Positions 7,278 to 16,018 of a DNA stretch of 64,000 nt are shown here, in pieces (within the stretch, counting starts at the first letter, position 1; every line of letters begins with the position of its first letter). The translations under genes were made by a program, and so were the position numbers. Source of the DNA: JARFQH01 sp963825595 (GTDB lineage Bacteria; Desulfobacterota; Desulfobacteria; Desulfobacterales; SG8-13); NCBI GenBank assembly GCA_963825595.1, contig CAWGUE010000004.1:1-64000 (forward strand). The letters run 5' to 3'. The notes below the pieces were generated by a model, which saw only the letters and a list, made by a program, of their open reading frames with translations, was not told where the DNA came from and made no database searches.

Positions 7278-8945
7278 ATGTCGGAATCTGCACCGGCTCC
7301 GGATAAGAGACCATACGGCCTCGACGTAGAAATGCGCCAGATGGTCCTGGACACGGTGGCCCAACTGAACAAGCGGCTGCTTTCAAAAGACAAAATTCTC
7401 GAATGGGACCACAAGGAGATCTTCCCCGAAGAGACGATTAGAGAGATGTTGGGTCCTGAAATCGGTCTCCAACTGCTGATGATCCCGGAGAAATACGGCG
7501 GGATGGGCGGCGGGACACGAGATAGTGTTATCGTTACCCGTGAGATGTCCAAAATATGCCTCGGTGTTACAACAGCCTTTTTTGCCATTCAGCTCGGTGC
7601 CGACCCCTTGATGGTCGGTGGTACCGATGCACAGAAACGGAAATGGCTTGGGGCGATTGCGGAGGGAAATGCACTGGTGGCCTATGCCGTGACCGAACCC
7701 AATGCCGGCAGCGACGTTGCCAATATCAAGACCAAGGCCGATCCGGTCGTCAACGATGCCGGAGAGCTCATCGGCTACAAGGTCAACGGGACAAAGCAGT
7801 TTATATCCACCGGCGGTGCGGCTGACTTCATTACCCTGTTGGCCAAGACCCCGGAAGGCCCGACTTTTTTCGTGGTCGAGAAAGGTGCCAAAGGGTTTGT
7901 GCCGGGCCGCAGCGAGGAAAAACATGGTATTCGGGCCTCTCAAACCTCACAGCTGTCTTTCGAAGATGTCTTCGTGCCGGTTGAAAATCTGATCGGCGGA
8001 GTGCCCGGAAAGGGGCTTAAGCAGGCCAACCAGGTCTTCGGCTACACCCGCCTGATGGTGGCGGCCATGGGACTGGGGGCCGGCGAGGCGGCACTGAACA
8101 TCGCCATTCCTTATGCGAAAGAACGCTTTGTCAGCGGATCGGTGCTGTCTGAAAAACAGGGTTACACCCACAAACTGATCGTTCCCCATGCCGTCCGGCT
8201 CGAAGCCGCCGCAGCCTACATCGAAGAAATCGCTCAAAGGATAGATTCCGGTGAACTCGATTTGCAGATCGAGGGTTCCATTGCCAAGTATTTTGCCACC
8301 GAAACCGGGAACAAGGCGGCCGAAGATGCCATGCAGGCGCTTGGGGGATATGGATACACCAGCGAATTCGAAGTCGAAAAGGTCAAGCGGGATGTCAAGA
8401 TCACCTGCATTTACGAGGGCGCCAGCGAAGTGCAGCAGAATATCATCAGCACCTTTCGCTGGCGCACAACCGTAAAGTCCAAAGGCGCGTTCTACGAGGC
8501 GATCGCCCTGGACATGGATGCCTTGGAGGGCGAGTTCGATCGTCTCGGTTGCCGTATCTACGGGATTGCCGCCAGGGCCCTCAATCAAGCGATCATGCTG
8601 GTGCACCAAAACAGGCTGAACCGCGTGCAGCACGTCATGTTCGGGCTGGCGGACATGATGGCCCATGTCGAGGTCGGGGCCGCGCTGGCGCGCAAAGCGG
8701 CTGCGGCGACCCGCGTAGCGGACAAAACGGCCGAAAAGCTGCAATGCATGTCGCGTATATTTGCCAACGATGTGGCGAAACTGGTGCATCAGAACGTCAT
8801 GACCATTGTCATGGGCACCGATGTGTTCGACCGGAAGGTCGCTGACGATTTCGTTGTGTCCAGCCGCCTGAGCGATCTGACCGAAAGCTACCGGGGCCTG
8901 GTTCCAGCCATGGATCGGGTCGCCGATATCTTATTTGAGAGGTAA
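7278..8945 (+). CDS. Acyl-CoA dehydrogenase family protein in the fab cluster
   Basis: A 555-residue flavoprotein. It has the ACAD N-terminal, middle (VTEPNAGSD, KQFISTGG) and C-terminal domains and the catalytic-base motif IYEGASEVQQ, whose glutamate is present. A further ~170-residue helical C-terminal extension makes it longer than the usual ~380-residue enzymes. The family oxidises acyl-CoA to enoyl-CoA with FAD and passes electrons to ETF. It lies 23 bases after rpmF and 2 bases before fabG, so it is co-transcribed with fabG-acpP-fabF. In many bacteria plsX-fabH-fabD fill this spot. Whether it acts on acyl-ACP, as an enoyl reductase, or only in beta-oxidation is unknown. Confidence 0.9.
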   Translation: MSESAPAPDKRPYGLDVEMRQMVLDTVAQLNKRLLSKDKILEWDHKEIFPEETIREMLGPEIGLQLLMIPEKYGGMGGGTRDSVIVTREMSKICLGVTTAFFAIQLGADPLMVGGTDAQKRKWLGAIAEGNALVAYAVTEPNAGSDVANIKTKADPVVNDAGELIGYKVNGTKQFISTGGAADFITLLAKTPEGPTFFVVEKGAKGFVPGRSEEKHGIRASQTSQLSFEDVFVPVENLIGGVPGKGLKQANQVFGYTRLMVAAMGLGAGEAALNIAIPYAKERFVSGSVLSEKQGYTHKLIVPHAVRLEAAAAYIEEIAQRIDSGELDLQIEGSIAKYFATETGNKAAEDAMQALGGYGYTSEFEVEKVKRDVKITCIYEGASEVQQNIISTFRWRTTVKSKGAFYEAIALDMDALEGEFDRLGCRIYGIAARALNQAIMLVHQNRLNRVQHVMFGLADMMAHVEVGAALARKAAAATRVADKTAEKLQCMSRIFANDVAKLVHQNVMTIVMGTDVFDRKVADDFVVSSRLSDLTESYRGLVPAMDRVADILFER

Positions 8946-8947
8946 TC

Positions 8948-9712
8948 ATGCCGGAGAAGGAAAAACGCATCGTGATCGTCACCGGTGGTTCGAGAGGAAT
9001 CGGTCGATCGATTTGTGTCGCATTAGCGAACCCGGACACGCGGATCTATTTCAATTACTATTCGCCGGTTGATCCGGAAGGCGAAGCCTCCGCCGCGGCA
9101 GAAACGGTAAAAGCCGTTGCCGATGCGGGTGGAGAGGCCACGGGAGTCAGTGTGAATGTGGCTTCGGCCGATGAGCTGCAGGGTTTTTTCAACGATGTGA
9201 TCAAGGCCGCCGGGCGCCTGGATGTTCTGATCAACAATGCCGGCATCACCAAGGACGCGCTGCTGGTGCGGATGAAAGAGCAGGACTGGGACATGGTCCT
9301 CGACATCAACCTCAAGGCGGTATTCCGCTGCCTGCAGATTGCCGGCAGAACCATGATGAAACAACGCTCCGGCCGTATCGTCAACATGGCATCGATCGTC
9401 GGGGTGATCGGCAATGCCGGGCAGGCCAATTATGTAGCGTCTAAGGCCGGACTGATCGGGTTGACCAAAACCGCAGCCAGGGAACTGGCCCCCCGCGGGG
9501 TTACCGTCAACGCGATTGCTCCCGGATTCATCGAAACCGATATGACCGCTTCCCTGCCGGACAATGTCAAGGAGGCCATGCTGTCACAGATACCGTTGGG
9601 GCGACCCGGCACACCAGATGATGTGGCTGCTGCGGTTGCGTTTCTGGTATCCGACGCCGCGGCTTACATCACTGGCCAGGTGTTGCACGTCAGCGGTGGG
9701 ATGTTTATGTGA
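8948..9712 (+). CDS. fabG: 3-oxoacyl-[acyl-carrier-protein] reductase
   Basis: A 254-residue short-chain dehydrogenase that reduces 3-oxoacyl-ACP with NADPH in fatty acid elongation. Visible are the nucleotide-binding motif TGGSRGIG, the NNAG motif, the catalytic serine region NMASIVG and the YVASK tyrosine-lysine pair. The end, YITGQVLHVSGGMFM, is typical of FabG. A stretch of about 12 residues after the second strand (YSPVDPEGEAS) is slightly longer than in E. coli FabG. It starts 2 bases after the acyl-CoA dehydrogenase stop and precedes acpP by 15 bases, so the genes are one operon. Confidence 0.95.
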   Translation: MPEKEKRIVIVTGGSRGIGRSICVALANPDTRIYFNYYSPVDPEGEASAAAETVKAVADAGGEATGVSVNVASADELQGFFNDVIKAAGRLDVLINNAGITKDALLVRMKEQDWDMVLDINLKAVFRCLQIAGRTMMKQRSGRIVNMASIVGVIGNAGQANYVASKAGLIGLTKTAARELAPRGVTVNAIAPGFIETDMTASLPDNVKEAMLSQIPLGRPGTPDDVAAAVAFLVSDAAAYITGQVLHVSGGMFM

Positions 9713-9727
9713 AAGGAGGAAAGTTGT

Positions 9728-9958
9728 ATGTCAGTAGAAGATAAAGTCAAGAAGATCATTGCAGAAAAACTCGGCGTGGATTTGGCGGAAGTCGTGCCTG
9801 AAGCGTCATTTGTTGACGACCTGGGAGCCGACTCTCTGGACCTGGTCGAATTGATCATGTCAATGGAAGAAGAATTCGACACCGACATATCCGATGAGGA
9901 TGCCGAAAAGATCCAGACCGTCCAGGATGCCATCAATTTTGTCAAGGCCCAGTCCTGA
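9728..9958 (+). CDS. acpP: Acyl carrier protein
   Basis: A 76-residue acidic protein that carries the growing acyl chain on 4'-phosphopantetheine. The attachment serine is in the canonical DLGADSLDLVEL motif at about residue 37. It has a strong ribosome site (AAAGGAGGAAAG) before ATG 9728 and is flanked by fabG and fabF. Confidence 0.98.
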   Translation: MSVEDKVKKIIAEKLGVDLAEVVPEASFVDDLGADSLDLVELIMSMEEEFDTDISDEDAEKIQTVQDAINFVKAQS

Positions 9959-9979
9959 AGCCGTAAAAAGGAGGCTCTT

Positions 9980-11224
9980 TTGAAAAGACGGGTGGTTGTT
10001 ACCGGGGTCGGGCTGGTTACACCGCTGGGGGTTGGGGTTGACGTAACGTGGGATGCGCTTTGCGCCGGGAAATCCGGCATCGCTGAGATTACCCATTTTG
10101 ATACCACGGACTATCCAACCAAAATTGCCGGTGAAGTAAAAAATTTCCGGGGTGAAGACTGGCTGACCGTCAAAGATGCCAAGCGCACCGAACTCTTCAT
10201 TGCCTATGCCGTTGCCGCAACCCGCATGGCGGTGGAGGATTCCGGCCTGAAGATTGACGAATCCAATGCCCACCGCGTGGGCGTCATTACCGGTTGTGGT
10301 TTGGGCGGCCTGCAGATCATGGAACGCACGATTGTATCGGTCATGACTCAGGGGCCCAAGCGCGTTTCGCCTTTCTTCATCCCCATGCTGATCGGGAACA
10401 TGGCACCGGGTATGATCTCGATTTATTTCGGCGCTAAAGGGCCGAATGCATCTCTGGCAACGGCCTGTGCCGCCGGTGCACACGCCGTTGGCGATTCTTT
10501 CAGGGTTATTCAAAACGGCTTGGCCGATGCCATGATTACCGGTGGGGTCGAAGCCGTGGTGACCCGAAGCTGCATCGCCGGATTCAGCTCCATGAAAGCC
10601 CTTTCAACCCGCAACGACGACCCCCAAAAGGCGTCGCGCCCTTTTGAGCGCGACCGTGACGGTTTCGTTGTCGGAGAAGGCAGCGGCATACTTATCATCG
10701 AATCCCTCGACCACGCCTTGGAAAGAGGAGCGAAAATTTATGCCGAGATTGTCGGCTTCGGCATGAGCGGTGATGGATTTCACATCTCGGCGCCACCTCC
10801 GGACGGCAACGGGGCCGTGCGCTGTATGCAGGCGGCCATCGACGATGCCGAGATCTCTTACGATCAGGTGAACTACATCAATGCGCACGGGACCTCGACG
10901 CCTTTAAACGATCTTTACGAGACCCGCGCCATCAAGACCGTCTTCAAAGACAAGGCCCACGCGATTCCGGTCAGTTCAACCAAGTCCATGACCGGTCACC
11001 TGCTTGGCGGCGCCGGTGGCATTGAAACCGTGTTTACCGCTCTTACGATTAAACATGGGATCATACCGCCGACAATAAACTATGAAAACCCCGATGCGGA
11101 ATGTGATTTGGATTACGTGCCCAATACCGCCCGCAAACAAGAGATCACTTATGCCCTGACCAACTCTTTTGGCTTCGGCGGCACAAACGGCTGCCTTCTG
11201 CTCAAGGCCTATGATAACAACTGA
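9980..11224 (+). CDS. fabF: Beta-ketoacyl-ACP synthase II
   Basis: A 414-residue condensing enzyme that elongates acyl-ACP with malonyl-ACP. The Cys-His-His triad is visible: active-site cysteine in ATACAAGAH (about residue 163), histidines in NAHGTSTPLND and in TGHLLGGAGG. Translation starts at TTG 9980, supported by AAGGAGG seven bases upstream and by the usual N-terminus KRRVVVTGVGLVTPLG. It is the last gene before a good terminator at 11294. Confidence 0.97.
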   Translation: MKRRVVVTGVGLVTPLGVGVDVTWDALCAGKSGIAEITHFDTTDYPTKIAGEVKNFRGEDWLTVKDAKRTELFIAYAVAATRMAVEDSGLKIDESNAHRVGVITGCGLGGLQIMERTIVSVMTQGPKRVSPFFIPMLIGNMAPGMISIYFGAKGPNASLATACAAGAHAVGDSFRVIQNGLADAMITGGVEAVVTRSCIAGFSSMKALSTRNDDPQKASRPFERDRDGFVVGEGSGILIIESLDHALERGAKIYAEIVGFGMSGDGFHISAPPPDGNGAVRCMQAAIDDAEISYDQVNYINAHGTSTPLNDLYETRAIKTVFKDKAHAIPVSSTKSMTGHLLGGAGGIETVFTALTIKHGIIPPTINYENPDAECDLDYVPNTARKQEITYALTNSFGFGGTNGCLLLKAYDNN

Positions 11225-11293
11225 GTGGAACACGGGGAACCCGAACCCATCCATCTTGCAGTAAACCTGATGACAGTTTCAACTGCGCCCATT

Positions 11294-11322
11294 TTGCCTC
11301 CCGTACGGGAGGCAATTTTTTT
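11294..11322 (+). terminator. Terminator after fabF
   Basis: Stem TTGCCTCCC/GGGAGGCAA with loop GTAC, followed by seven T. It ends the rpmF-fabF transcript. Confidence 0.9.
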
Positions 11323-11374
11323 CTTGCGGATAGGCAGTGAATTGGCTATTGATAACGATTCTGCTCTTTTCGTT

Positions 11375-11566
11375 TAGAAGTGGTTTCAAAACCTTAGAAC
11401 ACGCGCAAGAACACGGCGTGGGCCGGCGAAAAAACGCAGTTGCATGGGCGTATGTACTCAGTGTGAGGGGTAAGGTGCCCCTGTCGCTGACTCAGGAGGG
11501 CCGCAACGCCGCAACTTGTCCGCCTTTGGCGGGTTGGTGTCAGATGGGGCTTTGAAACCACTTCTA
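11375..11566. repeat. R3 MITE-like repeat
   Basis: A 192-bp element with near-perfect terminal inverted repeats TAGAAGTGGTTTCAAA / TTTGAAACCACTTCTA. It matches 37006-37197 in the opposite orientation along most of its length, including the internal block GGCGAAAAAACGCAG and CGCAACTTGTCCGCC. TA dinucleotides flank both ends, as for IS630/Tc1-mariner-type insertion. It lies between the fabF terminator and rpiB. Confidence 0.8.
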
Positions 11567-11611
11567 GTCGCTTCCCCACATCAAAATGTGAGCCAAAGGC
11601 TGGAATCAACC

Positions 11612-12085
11612 ATGGAAAGTAAGCAACGAGACCCCTCGAGCGCTATCATCATCGGCTGCGACCATGCGGCGTACCCGCTAAAGGAGAAGGTCAAGGCCTT
11701 TCTGGTCGGTAAAGGGTATGCTGTCGAGGACGTCGGCGCCTACAGTGAGAATTCCGTCGATTACCCCGAATTCGGTGTTCGGGTCGCATCCGAGGTTTCA
11801 ACGGGAAAGTATCGGCGCGGAATTCTTCTGTGCGGCACGGGCATCGGTATGTCGATGGTGGCCAACAAGTTCCAGAACGTTCGGGCGGCACTGTGTGCAG
11901 AGCCGTTTGCCGCGCGGATGAGCCGTCAGCATAATGACGCCAACGTCCTCGTCCTGGGAGGCCGGGTGCTGGGGGATGCAATGGCCCTGGAAACGGTCGA
12001 AAGCTGGTTGCGTACCCCTTTCGAGGGGGAGCGACATCAGAGACGCTTGAACATGTTCGACCGTTTGGGAGAAAAAGCGACTTAG
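11612..12085 (+). CDS. rpiB: Ribose-5-phosphate isomerase B
   Basis: A 157-residue RpiB/LacA/LacB-family isomerase that interconverts ribose 5-phosphate and ribulose 5-phosphate. The motifs IIGCDHAAYPLKE near the start, CGTGIGMSMVANK (active-site cysteine) and SRQHNDANVLVLGGR are all present. ATG 11612 fits the family length; upstream in-frame codons lie inside the R3 repeat and are not protein-like. The ribosome site is weak (GGCTGGAA). It begins the rpiB-glyA-nrdR-rib cluster common in deltaproteobacteria. Confidence 0.95.
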   Translation: MESKQRDPSSAIIIGCDHAAYPLKEKVKAFLVGKGYAVEDVGAYSENSVDYPEFGVRVASEVSTGKYRRGILLCGTGIGMSMVANKFQNVRAALCAEPFAARMSRQHNDANVLVLGGRVLGDAMALETVESWLRTPFEGERHQRRLNMFDRLGEKAT

Positions 12086-12259
12086 CCCGAAAATGTCATG
12101 CCATCTTGTCAGGGAATGGCCAAAAATGTTTGCATCTATCGTGGGATGGCTCTTTCAGGCGTTGAACATCGGCTGATCCACCGGCCTGTCGTTTCTGACC
12201 TTTCAAACGAATCGGATTGATTGGATTATTCCCTGAAACCTCTGACGAAGGAACATCAT

Positions 12260-13522
12260 TTGGATTTGCAGCGCATTGCAGAAATTGATCCCGACATGGC
12301 CAGAACGATTGCCGCGGAATTGGCCAGACAGAGGACCACCCTGGAGCTGATCGCCTCCGAGAATTTCACCAGCCCGGCGGTGATGGCCGTTCAGGGGAGT
12401 GTTCTGACAAACAAATATGCTGAAGGCTATCCGGACAAACGATTTTACGGCGGTTGCGAGCTCGTCGACATTGCTGAGAAACTGGCCGTGGAGCGGGCCA
12501 AAGATCTTTTTAACGCGGCCTATGCCAACGTCCAACCCCACTCCGGGTCCCAGGCCAACATGGCCATATATTTTGCTTTTCTCAAGCCGGGGGATACGGT
12601 TCTCGGCATGAACCTGGCCCACGGTGGACATCTGACTCACGGAAGCCCGGTCAGTTTCTCCGGAAGGCTTTTCAATTTTATTCCCTATGGCGTCAAAAAG
12701 GATACCGGGACCATAGATTATGATGAATTGGAGCGATTGGCCGCGGAACACCGTCCCAAAATGATTGTGGCCGGTGCCAGTGCATATCCGCGCATTATCG
12801 ATTTTGAGCGCTTCGGCCAGATTGCGTCGGCCGTTGGCGCATTCCTGATGGTCGATATGGCCCATATCGCCGGGCTGGTGGCCGCAGGCCTGCATCCGTC
12901 GCCCGTGTCCGTCGCCGACGTTGTGGCTTCCACAACGCACAAAACGCTGCGGGGACCCCGGGGAGGATTGATCTTGGCGCATGCAGATCACGGTGACCGG
13001 ATAAACAAGCAGATTTTTCCGGGAATTCAGGGGGGGCCGCTGATGCACGTCATTGCCGCCAAAGCGGTGGCCTTCAAAGAGGCCTTGACGCCGGCGTTTG
13101 CAGAATACCAGCTGAATGTCGTGAAAAACGCCAAGGCAATGGCAGGACGGTTAATGGAGAAGGGATTGACCGTCGTCTCGGGAGGGACCGACAATCACAT
13201 GATGCTGGTGGACCTACGCAATATCAACATCACCGGCAAGGAAGCCGAAGGCGTTCTGGGACTGGCCGGCATCACCGTCAATAAAAACGCCATCCCCTTC
13301 GATCCCCAGAGCCCTCTGATTACAAGTGGCATTCGTATCGGTACGCCGGCTCTAACGACCCGTGGGATGCGGGAAGCGGAGATGGTCACCATCGCCGAAC
13401 TCATTGTCGACGCATTGAATAACCGCGATCGCGAGGAGGCGCTGCAGCATATCAGAGGCAAGGCCGGTGAACTTTGCCGGGCCTATCCGCTTTACCGCGA
13501 GTTCGATCAGGGGGAGTTCTAA
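12260..13522 (+). CDS. glyA: Serine hydroxymethyltransferase
   Basis: A 420-residue PLP enzyme that converts serine and tetrahydrofolate into glycine and methylene-tetrahydrofolate. Visible are the ELIASENF motif, the tetrahydrofolate/PLP histidine region MNLAHGGHLTHG, and the PLP lysine in TTHKTLRGPRGG. TTG 12260 is preferred because GAAGGA lies seven bases upstream and the resulting N-terminus matches usual GlyA proteins; an in-frame TTG at 12221 would add 13 residues but has no ribosome site. It is 3 bases from the dCMP deaminase gene. Confidence 0.95.
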   Translation: MDLQRIAEIDPDMARTIAAELARQRTTLELIASENFTSPAVMAVQGSVLTNKYAEGYPDKRFYGGCELVDIAEKLAVERAKDLFNAAYANVQPHSGSQANMAIYFAFLKPGDTVLGMNLAHGGHLTHGSPVSFSGRLFNFIPYGVKKDTGTIDYDELERLAAEHRPKMIVAGASAYPRIIDFERFGQIASAVGAFLMVDMAHIAGLVAAGLHPSPVSVADVVASTTHKTLRGPRGGLILAHADHGDRINKQIFPGIQGGPLMHVIAAKAVAFKEALTPAFAEYQLNVVKNAKAMAGRLMEKGLTVVSGGTDNHMMLVDLRNINITGKEAEGVLGLAGITVNKNAIPFDPQSPLITSGIRIGTPALTTRGMREAEMVTIAELIVDALNNRDREEALQHIRGKAGELCRAYPLYREFDQGEF

Positions 13523-13525
13523 CCG

Positions 13526-14008
13526 ATGTTGCAAGTCGCGCAGCGCCCTTCGTGGGACGCATATTTCATGAATATCACGGCCCTGGTTGCCCAGCGCTCC
13601 ACCTGCACCCGGAGGGCAGTGGGGGCGATTATCGTCAAAGACAAACGGATTCTTACCACCGGCTACAACGGCGCGCCGACGGGAATCAGGCATTGCCTGG
13701 AGGTCGGTTGCCTCAGGGAAGCCATGAACATTCCTTCCGGCGAGAGGCACGAGCTGTGCCGCGGAATCCATGCCGAGCAGAACGCTATTATCCAGGCGGC
13801 ATATCATGGCGTATCCGTTAATGGTGCCAGCCTTTATTGCACCAACCAACCCTGCGCCATATGCGCCAAAATGATCATCAACGCCGGTATAAAGAAAATC
13901 TATTATCAATCCGGCTATGCCGATGCCCTATCACAGGAAATGTTATCAGAAGCCGGGGTTGAACTCATAAGTTATGACGATAGCAGTGCCAAGGGAGGTC
14001 CCACATGA
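13526..14008 (+). CDS. dCMP deaminase
   Basis: A 160-residue zinc-dependent cytidine/deoxycytidylate deaminase that makes dUMP for thymidylate synthesis. The catalytic motif CRGIHAEQNAI provides the zinc histidine and proton-shuttling glutamate, and PCAICAK the two zinc cysteines; the early RRAVGAIIVKD and TGYNGAPTG motifs are typical of dCMP deaminases. It starts 3 bases after glyA and overlaps nrdR by 4 bases (ATGA), so the three are translated together. Confidence 0.93.
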   Translation: MLQVAQRPSWDAYFMNITALVAQRSTCTRRAVGAIIVKDKRILTTGYNGAPTGIRHCLEVGCLREAMNIPSGERHELCRGIHAEQNAIIQAAYHGVSVNGASLYCTNQPCAICAKMIINAGIKKIYYQSGYADALSQEMLSEAGVELISYDDSSAKGGPT

Positions 14009-14466
14009 AATGCCCGTTTTGCAGTGAAATCGACAACAAGGTCATCGATTCCAGGTTGAGCAAGGACGGCAATGTTATCCGCAGGCGAAGGGAATGTCTG
14101 GTCTGTGCGCGGCGTTTTACGACGTACGAGCACATTGAAGAAATTCCAATCATGATTATTAAAAAGGATGGGCGCCGTGAAGTCTTCTCGCGCGAGAAAA
14201 TACGTTCAGGCATACAGAAAGCGTGTGAGAAGCGAAATATCAGCGTGAACCTGATTGAAGAATTTATTAACGAATTTGAGCGCGACCTCAGAGAAACCGG
14301 TGAAAAAGAAATCCCTTCGCACTCCCTGGGGGAGAAGGTCATGGCTAAGCTTCACGATCTCGACGGCGTGGCCTACGTTCGTTTTGCGTCGGTTTACCGG
14401 GAATTCAAAGACGTCAACGACTTTGTTTCGGAGTTGAAGAATTTGCTCAGCCAGCAATCCTCTTAA
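14005..14466 (+). CDS. nrdR: Transcriptional repressor NrdR
   Basis: A 153-residue repressor of ribonucleotide reductase genes. The N-terminal zinc ribbon (MKCPFC...ECLVCARRFTTYE) binds NrdR boxes and the following ATP-cone domain (about 47-137) senses ATP/dATP. The length and motif order match the family. It overlaps the dCMP deaminase stop, a linkage that fits nucleotide metabolism. No ribonucleotide reductase gene is in the window. Confidence 0.96.
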   Translation: MKCPFCSEIDNKVIDSRLSKDGNVIRRRRECLVCARRFTTYEHIEEIPIMIIKKDGRREVFSREKIRSGIQKACEKRNISVNLIEEFINEFERDLRETGEKEIPSHSLGEKVMAKLHDLDGVAYVRFASVYREFKDVNDFVSELKNLLSQQSS

Positions 14467-14559
14467 CTCGAACATTTTCATGAAATCTTTTCACCGGACG
14501 GCCAGAAAGAAGCCATATCGGGGCATTGGTTAAACTCATAATCGTATAACCGGGAGACA

Positions 14560-14670
14560 CTGTGTACCTCTCCAAAATTTAATGAAAGAGCTGATAAGGT
14601 TTCACCTTCGGGTCAACCGGAGGCTCCCATGGTCACGCTATGGCGTGATTATTCGAGGATCGCGGTAGAC
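14560..14670 (+). other. Possible structured leader upstream of ribD
   Basis: The 323-base gap before ribD has no gene. It contains two short hairpins, GGTTTCACCTTCGGGTCAACC near 14597 (UUCG-type loop) and TCACGCTATGGCGTGA near 14634. The conserved FMN-aptamer segments could not be found, so this is not called a riboswitch. Confidence 0.25.
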
Positions 14671-14789
14671 TGACGACAGCATCACTTCGAAATGCGGGGG
14701 ATCACCCATCTGATCATTTGATTGAAGGTGTGCGATTGGCCATAAAAGCCTCCAACTGATGAAATTTCCGGGTTAGCCCCCGAATACTT

Positions 14790-15896
14790 ATGGATGACAA
14801 TAAGTTCATGCAAGTGGCGCTTGACCTTGCGCAGCGGGGTAAGGGCTTCACGTCTCCGAACCCGATGGTCGGCGCTATCGTTGTCAGGGATGGTCGAATC
14901 GTCGGGCAAGGATATCATGAAGCGGCCGGCAAAGCCCATGCCGAAGTCATGGCGATCGATAATGCGGGGGCGTCAGCTCGGGGAGCAACGCTTTACCTTA
15001 CACTCGAGCCCTGCAATCATGCCGGCAGAACGCCGCCGTGCACCGAGAAAATACTGACGGCCGGCATCGGTCGCGTGGTTGCGGCCATGCGGGATCCGAA
15101 TCCGGATGTCAAAGGCGGAGGGTTGGCGTATCTGGCGGATAAGGGAGTCGAGGTGACCGCCGGTGTTTGTGAGGCCAGCGCTGTTCGTTTAAACGAAGTC
15201 TTTATCAAGTATATTCGTACCAAGCATCCTTTCGTCATCGTTAAATGTGCAGCGACACTTGACGGTCGCATCGCCACCAGAACCGGTGATTCGAAATGGG
15301 TGTCGGGGGCGGCGTCGCGGGCATTCGTTCACGGCCTGCGCCATGCCGTTGATGCCATCATGGTCGGTGTGGGTACCGTTAATGCCGATAATCCCAGTCT
15401 GACAACCCGCATCGATGGCCTTAAGGGAAAGGACCCTCTAAGATTCATTATAGACACCCGTCTATCGATTTCAGAGGATGCGCGCGTTTTGAATCTTACG
15501 TCCGATGCAGAAACCACAATTGTGGTCGGCCCGCTGGCTTCAGATGAAAAAAAAGAACGTTTGGTCCAAAAAGGTGCTCGTATCCTGACGGTTCCCCTGC
15601 TCGGTGACCATATCGACTTGAAGGCCTTGACGATAGCACTCGCAGAGAAGGGGGTCACCAGCATTTTGGTGGAAGGCGGCGGCGGCCTGATCGGCGCGGC
15701 CTTGAGAACCGGCATTGTCGACAAGATACACTTTTTTTATGCCCCCAAAATCCTTGGCGGTGACGATGGCGTCCCGATCTGCAGGGGCGAGGGGCCGGAC
15801 TTGATGAAAGATTGTGTTTCGATCAGAGATGTGCAAGTGCACAGATTTGATGCTGACATCATGGTCGAGGGTTATATAGGATCTACTGAAGTTTGA
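14790..15896 (+). CDS. ribD: Bifunctional riboflavin biosynthesis deaminase/reductase
   Basis: A 368-residue enzyme for the second and third steps of riboflavin synthesis. The N-terminal deaminase domain (1-145) has the zinc motif KAHAEVMAI and PCNHAGRTPPC; the C-terminal reductase domain (about 150-365) has CAATLDGRIATRTGDSKWVS, GVGTVNADNPSLT and LVEGGGGLIG. The length is normal for RibD. ATG 14790 has only a weak ribosome site. It is followed by ribE after 122 bases, and the order ribD-ribE-ribBA-ribH is the standard operon. Confidence 0.96.
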   Translation: MDDNKFMQVALDLAQRGKGFTSPNPMVGAIVVRDGRIVGQGYHEAAGKAHAEVMAIDNAGASARGATLYLTLEPCNHAGRTPPCTEKILTAGIGRVVAAMRDPNPDVKGGGLAYLADKGVEVTAGVCEASAVRLNEVFIKYIRTKHPFVIVKCAATLDGRIATRTGDSKWVSGAASRAFVHGLRHAVDAIMVGVGTVNADNPSLTTRIDGLKGKDPLRFIIDTRLSISEDARVLNLTSDAETTIVVGPLASDEKKERLVQKGARILTVPLLGDHIDLKALTIALAEKGVTSILVEGGGGLIGAALRTGIVDKIHFFYAPKILGGDDGVPICRGEGPDLMKDCVSIRDVQVHRFDADIMVEGYIGSTEV

Positions 15897-16018
15897 GGTG
15901 CTCGGTTTTATACTCATGAAGATATCAGCCCGCTTATTTAGTGAAATATGCGGGTCAGGGTTCCGTTGAATGCCGGACACCGATAACTTTAAAACCTGAT
16001 ACTGTTCTCGGATATCCA

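Noticed and set aside
7947..8789. Long minus-strand ORF inside the acyl-CoA dehydrogenase gene
   Set aside because: The opposite strand has unambiguous enzyme motifs throughout; the antisense reading frame is a codon-bias artefact.
12086..12259. Possible glycine riboswitch before glyA
   Set aside because: No tandem aptamer-like GGAGAG/CGGAGG pattern was seen in this short gap.
14467..14789. Possible FMN riboswitch before ribD
   Set aside because: The gap has hairpins, but the conserved aptamer segments (AGGGGCAGGG-type and the GACCGGCGGT-type) are not present on the plus strand.
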